Assembly: GCF_001267885.1 (NCBI RefSeq)
Contig: NZ_CP012382.1
Coordinates: 1,599,001-1,663,000, forward strand
DNA: 64,000 bases
From: Streptomyces ambofaciens ATCC 23877
Lineage (GTDB): Bacteria; Actinomycetota; Actinomycetes; Streptomycetales; Streptomycetaceae
Direction: 5' to 3'
The position numbers and the translations under genes were made by a program. Below, piece after piece: positions 40,696 through 48,241 of this stretch. The notes under the pieces were generated by a model, which made no database searches, had not been told where the DNA came from, and worked only from the letters and a program-made list of their open reading frames with translations. How positions within the stretch are numbered: position 1 is the first letter of the stretch; each line of letters starts with the position of its first letter.

Positions 40696-41693
40696 CGGCC
40701 GCCCTCCTCGTAGTGCACCCAGCGCTTCTGTGACCAGAACAGCACCGCGGTGACCAGGGCAACCGCGACCAGCAGCATCCAGGCCATGGCGGAGGCCAGG
40801 CCCATGCGGCTGTTCTCGAAGCCCTGGACGTACAGGTAGCAGGTGTAGACCATGGAACCGTCGGCCGGACCGCAGGCGTTGCCCCCGGCCCCGCCGCCGA
40901 CGATGTAGGCGGAGCTGAAGATCTGGAAGGAGTGGATGGTCTCCAGCAGGACGTTGAAGAAGAGGACCGGGGAGATCATCGGCAGCGTGATGTTCCAGAA
41001 CTGCCGCAGCCTGCTCGCCCCGTCGACGTCGGCCGCCTCGTACAGTTCGCGCGGGACCTGCTTCAGGCCGGCCAGGAAGATGACCATCGGGGCGCCGAAC
41101 TGCCAGACGGTGAGGGCCACGAGACTGTAGATGATCAGATCCGGGTCACCGGTCCAGCCACCGGCGTCGATCCCGAAGAACTGCTGGGTGCGGTCGACGG
41201 CCGCGTCGTCCGAGAAGATCGCCTTCCACACGACGGCGACGGAGACGCTCGCGCCGATCAGCGACGGCGCGTAGAAGGCGGCCCGGTAGAAGGCCTGGCC
41301 CCGCCGCTTCTGCGCCAGCAGCAGCGCCACGCCCAGTGCGGCGATCAGCTTGATCGGCGTGCCGACGACGACGTACCAGAGGGTGACCTGCACCGAGTGA
41401 CGCCAGCGCGGGTCGCCGAACATCTCGGAGAAGTTGTCCAGGCCGATCCACTTCGGGGCGTCGAACAGGTTGTAGTCGGTGAACGCGAAGTAGAGCGAGG
41501 CGACCATCGGTCCCGCCGTCAGCAGCAGGAACCCGGCGATCCAGGGGGACATGAAGAGGTAGCCGGCCAGGTTCTCCCGGCGGCCCCGCCGCTTCAGCTC
41601 GGCGGAGCGCGGGGACTTCACCGGGCCGTGCCGCGGGCTGGAGCCCTCGGCCAGGCCCTCCCTCACGGGGGCGTGTGTCACGGCGCTTCCCAT
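40692..41693 (-). CDS. Carbohydrate ABC transporter permease (MalF/UgpA type)
   Basis: A 333-residue six-TM permease. A 38-residue polar N-terminus leads to the first TM (YLFMSPWIAGFLLLTAGPMVASLYFAF). The EAA loop is ELYEAADVDGASRLRQFWNITLPMISPVL. The ATG at 41693 shares one base with the binding-protein stop (TGATG), so translation is coupled. Confidence 0.93.
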   Translation of the reverse strand: MGSAVTHAPVREGLAEGSSPRHGPVKSPRSAELKRRGRRENLAGYLFMSPWIAGFLLLTAGPMVASLYFAFTDYNLFDAPKWIGLDNFSEMFGDPRWRHSVQVTLWYVVVGTPIKLIAALGVALLLAQKRRGQAFYRAAFYAPSLIGASVSVAVVWKAIFSDDAAVDRTQQFFGIDAGGWTGDPDLIIYSLVALTVWQFGAPMVIFLAGLKQVPRELYEAADVDGASRLRQFWNITLPMISPVLFFNVLLETIHSFQIFSSAYIVGGGAGGNACGPADGSMVYTCYLYVQGFENSRMGLASAMAWMLLVAVALVTAVLFWSQKRWVHYEEGGR

Positions 41694-42982
41694 CAGCCGA
41701 CGAGAGCCGTCTTCGACTCGGTGAAGAACTGCTTCACGGCGTCCTCGACGGACCGCTCGCCGAGCGCCATCTCCTCGGCGATGCGCAGGAACGCGGCCTC
41801 GCAGATGTCGGCGCCGTTCGGGTGCGGGGTGATCTCCTCCAGGACACCCGCGTCGACGAGGGACTGCTCGTAGGCGGCGATCGCCTTGTTGACCGGGTCG
41901 GCCGGGCGGTAGGCGTCGTACTGGGCCTGCGTCGTCGGCACGCCGCGGTCGTAACCCATGATCTCGGCGACCTCGGGGTCGTGGACCATGAAGTCGATGA
42001 ACTGGGCGACTTCCTTGGGATGCCGGGTGCGCTTGTAGGCGCTGAGCATCAGCGAACCGAGGTACTGGCCGGTCCGCTTGCCGTCCGTGGTGGGGATCGG
42101 CGCGAGACCGTACTCGCTCTTGCCCTCGGAGGTGTAGCGGACGGTGAAGTTGTCCCAGGTGTACTCGCTGCCGGCGAGTTCGGCGGAGAGCGCCGACTTG
42201 GGCTTGATCTGGGCGACCTTCTTCGGGTCTGCGAAGAGACCGGACTTCACGTCCCTCTCCGCCTTGCTCCACCACGCGGTCAGGTCCGCCTCGGAGAAGC
42301 CGAGGCCGTCCTCGGTGAAGAAGGCCTTGCCGTTCTGACGCAGGTACAGGTCGTAGAGGTACATCACGCCGTACATGCCGCTGTCGCCCGCACGCCCCGT
42401 CCGGTCCCGGACCCTGGTCATCGCCTCGTGGAAGTCGTCCCACGTCCAGCCCTGTTCGGGCTTGATCCCGGCGCGGGTGTAGACGGGCTTGTCGATGACG
42501 AGGGCCATCGAGTTCGAACCGACGGGCACACCGAGGAGTTTGCCGTCGATCTCCCCGAACTTCTCCAGGCCCGCGCGGAAGCCGTCCATGGAGAGGTTGC
42601 CCGCCTCGACCTGTGCGCCCAGGTCGAGCAGAACGTTCTTCGCGTCGTATTTGCGCAGGAATCCGATGGCATTCTGGAAGACGTCCGGTGGATTTCCGCC
42701 GGAGGCCTGGGTGTTGAACTTCTTCCAGAAGTCCGTGTACGGCTGGAAGTCGGTCTTGACCTTGATCTTCGGGTATTTCTTCTCGAAGAGGGCGATGGTC
42801 TTGTTGATGCGTTGCGCCCGGTCCTCCGCACCCCACCAGGAGTAACGGATCGTCACTGTTCCGTCTCCCGACCCACTGTCGCCGCCGCACGCGGTGGCCG
42901 TGGCCCCCAGCCCCGCGACGGCCAGCGAGGCCCCCGCCGCCTTGAGGACCGTCCGCCTCTCCACCTTGCTGCCCTGCTGCAT
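41693..42982 (-). CDS. Carbohydrate ABC transporter substrate-binding lipoprotein (CUT1)
   Basis: A 429-residue extracellular solute-binding protein, family 1. A Tat-like RRTVLK (9-14) precedes a short hydrophobic stretch ending in the lipobox ATAC (C32). The mature domain opens VTIRYSWWGAEDRAQRINKTI, typical of binding proteins for oligosaccharides (YesO-like). ATG 42982 follows GGGGAGG. It is first in the operon; a LacI-type operator lies 43-60 bp upstream. The proposed cargo is rhamnogalacturonan fragments, inferred from the linked lyase. Confidence 0.9.
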   Translation of the reverse strand: MQQGSKVERRTVLKAAGASLAVAGLGATATACGGDSGSGDGTVTIRYSWWGAEDRAQRINKTIALFEKKYPKIKVKTDFQPYTDFWKKFNTQASGGNPPDVFQNAIGFLRKYDAKNVLLDLGAQVEAGNLSMDGFRAGLEKFGEIDGKLLGVPVGSNSMALVIDKPVYTRAGIKPEQGWTWDDFHEAMTRVRDRTGRAGDSGMYGVMYLYDLYLRQNGKAFFTEDGLGFSEADLTAWWSKAERDVKSGLFADPKKVAQIKPKSALSAELAGSEYTWDNFTVRYTSEGKSEYGLAPIPTTDGKRTGQYLGSLMLSAYKRTRHPKEVAQFIDFMVHDPEVAEIMGYDRGVPTTQAQYDAYRPADPVNKAIAAYEQSLVDAGVLEEITPHPNGADICEAAFLRIAEEMALGERSVEDAVKQFFTESKTALVG

Positions 42983-43024
42983 ATGAGCCTCCCCGCGACG
43001 TGGCGTCCGCCCCATGAATCGTTT

Positions 43025-43042
43025 CAAGTAAGCGCTTGCTGG
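43025..43042 (-). promoter_or_regulatory. putative LacI-family operator
   Basis: CAAGTAAGC|GCTTGCTGG, an 18-bp imperfect palindrome with the central AAGCGCTT core of LacI-family operators (7 of 9 positions symmetric), just upstream of the binding-lipoprotein gene. No LacI gene is present in the window. Confidence 0.6.
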
Positions 43043-43388
43043 CACAAGGTACGAAGGTCCCGGGGGCCCGTCAATGAGTCGGACGGGATTGATGTGCACG
43101 GGACGCCGACCGCGAGAGAGCCCCAGGTCCCGCCCGCTCCCGGACGGAGGGGCCGATTCCGCAGGTCGGCGCGGCGTGGCCGAGGAGCCGAACACCGGCG
43201 AGCCCGCCGGAGCGGGCGACGCGGAAGGTCACGGTTGGGTGAAGCCGGGCGGAAAGCGGAACGGATGCACGGCCGCCCCGGCCGCCCGGGCGTACCCGTC
43301 CCGTGGGCAAGGACGACTCCTCCGGCGGCGCGTCGCACGACGAAGCGGCCCGGCTCACGATCGTGAGCCGGGCCGCCTGATGATCCGG
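43043..43388. other. intergenic region upstream of sugar operon
   Basis: 346 bp holding the promoter side of the sugar operon and the tRNA-Val terminator. Short open frames exist on both strands, but none has a ribosome-binding site or recognisable protein. Confidence 0.5.
43345..43376 (-). terminator. terminator after second tRNA-Val (CAC)
   Basis: A perfect 32-bp palindrome with 16-bp arms (GCGGCCCGGCTCACGA and its complement), 12 bp beyond the 3' end of the tRNA on the minus strand. Confidence 0.8.
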
Positions 43389-43460
43389 TGGGCGATACTG
43401 GGTTCGAACCAGTGACCTCTTCGGTGTGAACGAAGCGCTCTCCCACTGAGCTAATCGCCC
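43389..43460 (-). tRNA. tRNA-Val (CAC), second copy
   Basis: Identical over 72 nt to the gene at 35748-35819 (anticodon CAC, no encoded CCA). The identity extends a few bases on both sides, giving a 78-bp direct repeat. Confidence 0.97.
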
Positions 43461-43539
43461 GGACGCAGGAAGAACATTACCCCATGTCAGGGGGTGCCCG
43501 TGACCAGCGGGGGCCGGGTCGCCGCACCCCCGCCGCCCC

Positions 43540-43995
43540 TCACTGGTCCTTGATCTTCCAGGGCATCTGCAGGCCGAACTTGTACAGGTAGATCCCGGCC
43601 AGCACGGCCACGATCACCAGGCCGATCGAGGTCAGGATGATGTTCCGGCGCCGCACCCTGGGATCGAGGGCGCGCTGCGCCGCCTCGGTGACCTTGCGCT
43701 TGGTCCAGCGCAGGACGAGCTGGGCCCAGACGAACTCGGTCGCCCAGATGGCCATGCCCCCGAAGATCACGACCCAGCCCGGGCCGGGCAGCGGCAGCAT
43801 GATGATGCCGGCCACCACGACCGCGAGCCCGACGATGAAGACGCCGACCTGCCAGCTCAGGTGCAGGGCGCGGCGCGCCTTGATGAAGTCCGGCGCCCGC
43901 GAACCGAGGGCCCGCGCGGCCGCGGCCTCGTCGTCCGTCCCCGTACGGTCCTCCGCCACGGCTGCCTCGCCGGGCTTGTTACTCCCCGTGTTCAT
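43540..43995 (-). CDS. TIGR02611-family small membrane protein
   Basis: A 151-residue actinobacterial membrane protein. After a polar N-terminus, two TMs form a pair around LPLPGPGWVVIFGGMAIWATEFVWAQ, the signature of the TIGR02611 family. A third TM lies at the C-terminus (NIILTSIGLVIVAVLAGIYLY). The function is unknown. ATG 43995 (MNTGSNKPGE) is preferred to an upstream in-frame GTG. It diverges from ssgB. Confidence 0.82.
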   Translation of the reverse strand: MNTGSNKPGEAAVAEDRTGTDDEAAAARALGSRAPDFIKARRALHLSWQVGVFIVGLAVVVAGIIMLPLPGPGWVVIFGGMAIWATEFVWAQLVLRWTKRKVTEAAQRALDPRVRRRNIILTSIGLVIVAVLAGIYLYKFGLQMPWKIKDQ

Positions 43996-44101
43996 ACAGC
44001 CAAACACTACCGGAGCGAAACCTGTCACCGGAATGGGCGCAGGACCCGAACGACCGCTCGGCCGGAAGAGTTACGTAAACACCCGCAAAACGCTCAGAGG
44101 G

Positions 44102-44125
44102 GTTTACAACGGCACCGTAGGTGGC
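44102..44125 (+). promoter_or_regulatory. candidate stress-sigma promoter of ssgB
   Basis: GTTTAC, about 12 bp, then GGTGGC, 61 bp ahead of the ssgB start. This loosely resembles sigma-B/sigma-H-type promoters, and ssgB is known to depend on sigma-H in S. coelicolor. The spacing is short, so the assignment is tentative. Confidence 0.3.
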
Positions 44126-44186
44126 ATGTCGATTTCGCCGACGTGCGAATCCCCGAGCGCACACTGAGCGAAAGGCCCTGGCGCTT

Positions 44187-44600
44187 ATGAACACCACGGT
44201 CAGCTGCGAGCTGCACCTGCGCCTCGTTGTGTCGAGCGAGTCCTCCCTGCCTGTCCCCGCAGGCCTGCGGTACGACACGGCCGACCCCTACGCCGTGCAC
44301 GCCACCTTCCACACCGGAGCCGAGGAGACCGTCGAGTGGGTGTTCGCCCGCGACCTCCTCGCCGAAGGTCTCCACCGTCCCACCGGCACCGGCGACGTCC
44401 GTGTCTGGCCGTCGCGCAGTCATGGCCAGGGCGTCGTGTGCATCGCTCTGAGCTCCCCTGAGGGCGAGGCACTGCTGGAGGCCCCGGCGCGGGCCCTGGA
44501 GTCCTTCCTGAAGCGCACAGACGCCGCCGTGCCGCCCGGCACGGAACACCGGCACTTCGACCTCGATCAGGAGCTCTCGCACATCCTGGCGGAAAGCTAG
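44187..44600 (+). CDS. ssgB: Sporulation-specific cell division protein SsgB
   Basis: A 137-residue SsgA-like protein (SALP). The sequence MNTTVSCELHLRLVVSS...LRYDTADPYAVHATFHTGAEETVEWVFARDLL is the highly conserved SsgB. It marks future division sites in aerial hyphae and recruits FtsZ before sporulation septation. ATG 44187 gives the canonical length, with AAAGG upstream; the open frame extends earlier, but that part is not SsgB. It is monocistronic. Confidence 0.97.
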   Translation: MNTTVSCELHLRLVVSSESSLPVPAGLRYDTADPYAVHATFHTGAEETVEWVFARDLLAEGLHRPTGTGDVRVWPSRSHGQGVVCIALSSPEGEALLEAPARALESFLKRTDAAVPPGTEHRHFDLDQELSHILAES

Positions 44601-45136
44601 GGCGAGGCCCCGTGAAGCCGCCCGTCGCCGTCGACTCGGGGTGACGGCACGGGCCCGGACAACCGCATACGGCACACACGGCGTCGTCGCCGCGGATCTC
44701 CGCGGAGGCGGCGTCGGCGTGTCCCGGATCCACGGGACCTCGCGAAGGCGCCCTGTCGCCGGTCCTGCTCCCTCGCACGCCGTCCGGGGCCCCCGCCGCC
44801 GTCGGCCTCTCTTCTCCGGCCCTGGACGCCCCTGCGGCCCGGCCCGGCCCCACCGCCCCGCCGGCTGCTCCCGCCCCCGGCGCCGTTGAGCTTCCGACAC
44901 CCATGGCACGTCCGACGCCGCCGACGCCCCTGACGCCGCCGTGCGGTCTCGCGGTCTCGCGGTCTCCGGCCGGGAACGAAGACCGGGCGGCCGCCGTTGT
45001 ACGGGCGACCGGCGGACCGGCGCCGGGCCGGCCGGCGGCAGAGGCCGTAATCGGAGCCGGTTCCCCCGCCGCGCAAGCCACTACCATCGGCCAGCATCGG
45101 CGGGCGCCCGCCCGACCCCAGGCCAGGGAGCGAAAT
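44601..45136. other. 536-bp intergenic region between ssgB and CGNR gene
   Basis: It holds the candidate ssgB terminator and an exact triple 8-bp repeat at 44943-44966. The GC-rich open frames on both strands look like codon-bias shadows. No gene is supported. Confidence 0.5.
44621..44653 (+). terminator. candidate ssgB terminator
   Basis: CCCGT-c-GCCGTC, a ten-base loop, then GACGGC-ACGGG: an 11-bp stem with one bulge, 21 bp past the ssgB stop. Confidence 0.55.
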
Positions 45137-45697
45137 GTGCTGATCACCCACGACACCCGGTGTGCCCTCGACACCGTGGTGGATCTGGTGAACACCGTGC
45201 CGGAGGACGATACGGCGCCCGACGGGCTGCCGGATGTCGCGGCCCTCCAGGAATTTGTGGGAACGCACGAAATCAGCGACGTCGGAGTGCTCTCCGCACT
45301 CGACCTCTCGGCGGTGCGCAAGATCCGCGGCCGGTTCGCCGCGGTCTTCGCGGCGCCCGAGGCCCGCACCGCGGCGGGGCTGATCAACGATCTGGTCGCC
45401 GCCGCCGGAACCACGCCCCGGCTCACCGACCACGACGGCTACGACTGGCACATCCACTACTTCGCACCCGGCGCCTCCGTCGCGGACCACCTGGCCGCCG
45501 ACTGCGGAATGGCGCTGGCCTTCTTCGTGGTCGCCGGGGAGCAGGAGCGGCTGCGGCGGTGCGAGGCCCCCGACTGCCGGCGTGCCTTCGTCGACCTCTC
45601 GCGCAACCGCTCCCGGCGGTACTGCGACAGCCGTACGTGCGGAAACCGGTTGCACGTGGCCGCGTACCGGGCACGGCGCAAGGAGGCCGCGGGCTGA
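45137..45697 (+). CDS. CGNR zinc-finger (ABATE-domain) putative regulator
   Basis: A 186-residue protein: an N-terminal ABATE-type domain (ALDTVVDLVNTVPEDD...) and a C-terminal CGNR zinc finger with C142, C147, C163 and C168, the last opening the eponymous CGNR (168-171). Family members are presumed DNA-binding stress-response regulators. GTG 45137 follows GGGAG at ideal spacing. No operon partners. Confidence 0.88.
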   Translation: MLITHDTRCALDTVVDLVNTVPEDDTAPDGLPDVAALQEFVGTHEISDVGVLSALDLSAVRKIRGRFAAVFAAPEARTAAGLINDLVAAAGTTPRLTDHDGYDWHIHYFAPGASVADHLAADCGMALAFFVVAGEQERLRRCEAPDCRRAFVDLSRNRSRRYCDSRTCGNRLHVAAYRARRKEAAG

Positions 45698-46164
45698 CGT
45701 CGCCCCCGCACGCCCCCGGACGCCGGGACCGGGTGGTGCCCGGACGGCGACGCGATCCCCGGCGGGTGGCGCCGGGGAACGCGGGTACGGCTCACAGCAA
45801 CAGCAGATCGTGCAACGCAGCCATGAGCAGCAGACACCCGATCACCGCAAGGAAGATCATGAGCGGTGGCTGGGAAAGGGCGAAGAGGCAGCCGCGCGGT
45901 TCACTCCGTGTGGGCGCGGTTTCGCTCTGTCTCGTGTCCAGCTGGGGATCCAGCTGAGTGGTGTCCGGCATCTCGCCGCGATGATGACGCAGTGTGCGGG
46001 GCCCACGCGATCAACACGCCAGCACGGACCGGGAGTTCGTTGAATCCGCAAGGTCCGGGTCGGAACGTGATCATTCCGGAGCACGCCTTGACGGCCTCGG
46101 ACCGCTGGGTCGTTTCAGTGGCGGCGGAGAGGGGCGTCAGATGCCGTGCTTCTGCTGACGGGCG
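45698..46164. other. 467-bp intergenic region
   Basis: There is no conventional gene. It contains a 22-codon hydrophobic reading frame on the minus strand (45792-45860, listed separately) and one half of a 22-bp duplication at its right edge. Confidence 0.5.
45792..45860 (-). CDS. possible 22-residue hydrophobic miniprotein
   Basis: ATG at 45860 to TGA at 45792 encodes MIFLAVIGCLLLMAALHD plus four leucines, which would be one membrane helix. There is no good ribosome-binding site, and leucine-rich frames arise easily opposite CAG runs, so this is tentative. Confidence 0.25.
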   Translation of the reverse strand: MIFLAVIGCLLLMAALHDLLLL

Positions 46165-46181
46165 TCAGATGCCGTGCTTCT
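46132..46181. repeat. 22-bp duplication at a gene 3' end
   Basis: GGGCGTCAGATGCCGTGCTTCT occurs exactly at 46132-46153 and 46160-46181. The second copy contains the last codons and stop of the adjoining minus-strand gene. Confidence 0.85.
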
Positions 46182-46614
46182 TCAGGATGGCTTCGATGTC
46201 GCTGAAGTCCTCGTCACCCCGGGGCGCGGCCGTCGGCTTGGCGGCGGGCCGGGTGGCCTGGCGGTCACCGGGGCCGAGGGACGGTGCCGAGGCCGCCGGG
46301 GCCACCGCGTCGCGCCGCGCCGCGGCCCGGGCCTCCTTGCGCTCCTTGCGTGTGCCACCGCGGCGGCGCTCCACGGCGCGCGTAGTCATGAAGAGCGCCC
46401 AGGAGACGCCCAGCACCGCGAAGCCCGCCCAGGCCACCGGACTGAAGGCCGTGTCGGCCAGCCACTCGACGACGCCGGTCATCACCAGGCCGATCGGGAC
46501 GAGCGAGTAGGCGGCGATGCGGGCCGCGGTGAGGAAACGCCTGCGGTACGCGGTGACCGCCGCGATGCCCAGGCCCGCCGCGGACACCGCGGAGCAGACG
46601 GTCTCGGCAATCAT
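46165..46614 (-). CDS. Membrane protein of unknown function
   Basis: A 149-residue protein with about three TMs (ETVCSAVSAAGLGIAAVTAY, IAAYSLVPIGLVMTGVVEWL, WAGFAVLGVSWALFMTT). A basic stretch (RRRGGTRKERKEARAAARR) and a polar tail ending EAILKKHGI follow. ATG 46614 is supported by GGAGG six bases ahead; the frame runs on to 46665 without a better start. Some databases label relatives as cellulose synthase, which nothing here supports. Confidence 0.78.
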   Translation of the reverse strand: MIAETVCSAVSAAGLGIAAVTAYRRRFLTAARIAAYSLVPIGLVMTGVVEWLADTAFSPVAWAGFAVLGVSWALFMTTRAVERRRGGTRKERKEARAAARRDAVAPAASAPSLGPGDRQATRPAAKPTAAPRGDEDFSDIEAILKKHGI

Positions 46615-46805
46615 CCGGTCCTCCAGGCTGGGCTCGCTCGGGCTTGAGTACGTCGTCCCTTCCATCCTGCACCGTCCGGACGCCGTCGGGCCATGCCGCC
46701 GCCGGAGATCAGGGAGATCTCGGGGTCGGCGCTCCTCCCCAGGTGCCGGTGAGCGGCGTACGACGGTGGTCGGGGCGCCGTCCCCCGGGCTGGGAGAATG
46801 GGGGC

Positions 46806-47327
46806 ATGAGCGACCTCTCCCCCGACCGTCCCGCCGCGCCCGTCCTCGACGTCTGGTGCGAGCTCCAGTGCGCGGACTGCCGCACCGCGCTGGAGGACCT
46901 CCGCGCCCTGCGCGCCCGCTACGGCGACCGCCTGGAGCTGCGGCTGCGGCACTTCCCCCTGGAGAAGCACAAGCACTCCTTCGCCGCCGCGCAGGCCGCC
47001 GAGGAGGCCGTGGTCCAGGGGCAGGGGTGGCCGTACGCCGAGGCCGTGCTGGGCCGGATCACCGAGCTGGACCGCAAGGGCGAGCCCTTCCTGGTCGAGG
47101 TCGCCCGGGAACTGGGACTGGACGCGGAGGAGTTCGACACGGCGCTCATCGACGGCCGGCACATCCTGATCGTCGACGCCGATCAGGCCGAGGGCAAGGC
47201 GATCGGCGTGACCGGTACCCCCACGTACGTGATCGGCGGCGAGCGCCTCGACGGCGGCAGGAGCCAGGAGGGGCTGCGCGAGCGCGTCGAGGAGATCGCG
47301 GACCGGCTGCTGGCCGAACAGGGCTGA
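46806..47327 (+). CDS. DsbA-family thioredoxin-fold protein
   Basis: A 173-residue cytoplasmic DsbA-like protein (no signal peptide) with CADC active-site cysteines C22/C25 (CELQCADC), an inserted helical domain (KHKHSFAAAQAAEEAVVQGQGWPYAEAVL) and the cis-proline loop GVTGTPTYVIGGERL. It is similar to DSBA oxidoreductases of the FrnE type. The target is unknown. It is monocistronic, with its own strong terminator. Confidence 0.86.
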   Translation: MSDLSPDRPAAPVLDVWCELQCADCRTALEDLRALRARYGDRLELRLRHFPLEKHKHSFAAAQAAEEAVVQGQGWPYAEAVLGRITELDRKGEPFLVEVARELGLDAEEFDTALIDGRHILIVDADQAEGKAIGVTGTPTYVIGGERLDGGRSQEGLRERVEEIADRLLAEQG

Positions 47328-47331
47328 TCCG

Positions 47332-47359
47332 GGGCCCTGACGCCCGGGTGTCAGGGCCC
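47332..47359. terminator. bidirectional terminator between DsbA-like and GNAT genes
   Basis: GGGCCCTGAC, an eight-base loop, then GTCAGGGCCC: a perfect 10-bp stem that sits between two convergent stop codons. Confidence 0.8.
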
Positions 47360-47368
47360 GCGCCGGCG

Positions 47369-48193
47369 CTAGAGCAGGGGCTTGTAGAAGCTGTACCGCG
47401 TGGTCGTGTAGCCGAGCGACTCGTACAGCCGCTCGGCCGGGGTGTTCCCGGCGAAGACGTTGAGACCGATCAGCGGCCGCCCGGCGGCGATCGCCTGCGC
47501 CTCGGCCAGCAGCATCAGCGTACGGCCGTGTCCCCGGCCCCGATGGGCCGCGTCGGCCTCGACGTCGAACACGTAGGCCCGGTCCTCGCGCAGCGCCAGC
47601 CACAGGACGCCGACCCGCACACCCTCCTGCTCCAACACGCTGAACAGCATGTTCTCGGTGTCGAGCCCTCGCGGCAGGAGCAGCTCGTGATCGCGGCGCG
47701 CCTTGGCGTGCGCCTCGGCCTCGGGGACCCCCCGCTCGATCCAGGTACGGGCGTACTCCTGCGACTCGTAGGCGTGCCAGGTCTCGAACTCGTCCCGGGT
47801 CATGGGCCGCGCGGCGCTGCCCGCGGGCAGGGCGGGCGGGGCGTCGCCGAGGGGCTTGGTCATGCCGCGGTTGCGCAGGACGTAGCCGAGGGTTCGTGCC
47901 AGGCCCAGTCCGGCCTCGGCGTCACCGGCGACGCTCGCCTCGATCCGCCGGCAGCCCCAGCCCCGCGCGACCTCCTCGGCCGCGAGCGCGGCGACCGTGC
48001 CCCGGCCTCGCCTGCGGTCCGGTTCGTCGATGCGCAGTTCGTCGATCACGGCGACCGAGTCGCCGAAGGCGTGCGAGGTGGCGAGGCGTATCGCGCCGAC
48101 GGGACGGCTGTTCACGCAGACCTGGTAGCGGCGTGAACGCGTCCCGTCGGCGGCGCGCTGAAGCGGCTCGGTCGGCCGCAGGGTCGTGGTCAT
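47369..48193 (-). CDS. GNAT-family acetyltransferase (tandem GNAT-like)
   Basis: A 274-residue protein with two GNAT-like halves. The N-terminal half has an acetyl-CoA loop RIDEPDRRRGRGTVAALA (about 55-72), the C-terminal half VEADAAHRGRGHGRTLMLLAEA (about 212-233) and NVFAGNTPAERLYESLGY. The substrate is unknown. Start codons GTG 48196 and ATG 48193 are adjacent; the ATG is chosen. Confidence 0.85.
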   Translation of the reverse strand: MTTTLRPTEPLQRAADGTRSRRYQVCVNSRPVGAIRLATSHAFGDSVAVIDELRIDEPDRRRGRGTVAALAAEEVARGWGCRRIEASVAGDAEAGLGLARTLGYVLRNRGMTKPLGDAPPALPAGSAARPMTRDEFETWHAYESQEYARTWIERGVPEAEAHAKARRDHELLLPRGLDTENMLFSVLEQEGVRVGVLWLALREDRAYVFDVEADAAHRGRGHGRTLMLLAEAQAIAAGRPLIGLNVFAGNTPAERLYESLGYTTTRYSFYKPLL

Positions 48194-48241
48194 CACGGGT
48201 GTTCTACCCGCCGGGGACCCGGAGGGCAGCCGAATATCCGC

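Noticed and set aside
46165..46614. Cellulose synthase label for the 149-residue membrane protein
   Set aside because: It has none of the GT2 motifs (DxD, QxxRW) and is far too short.
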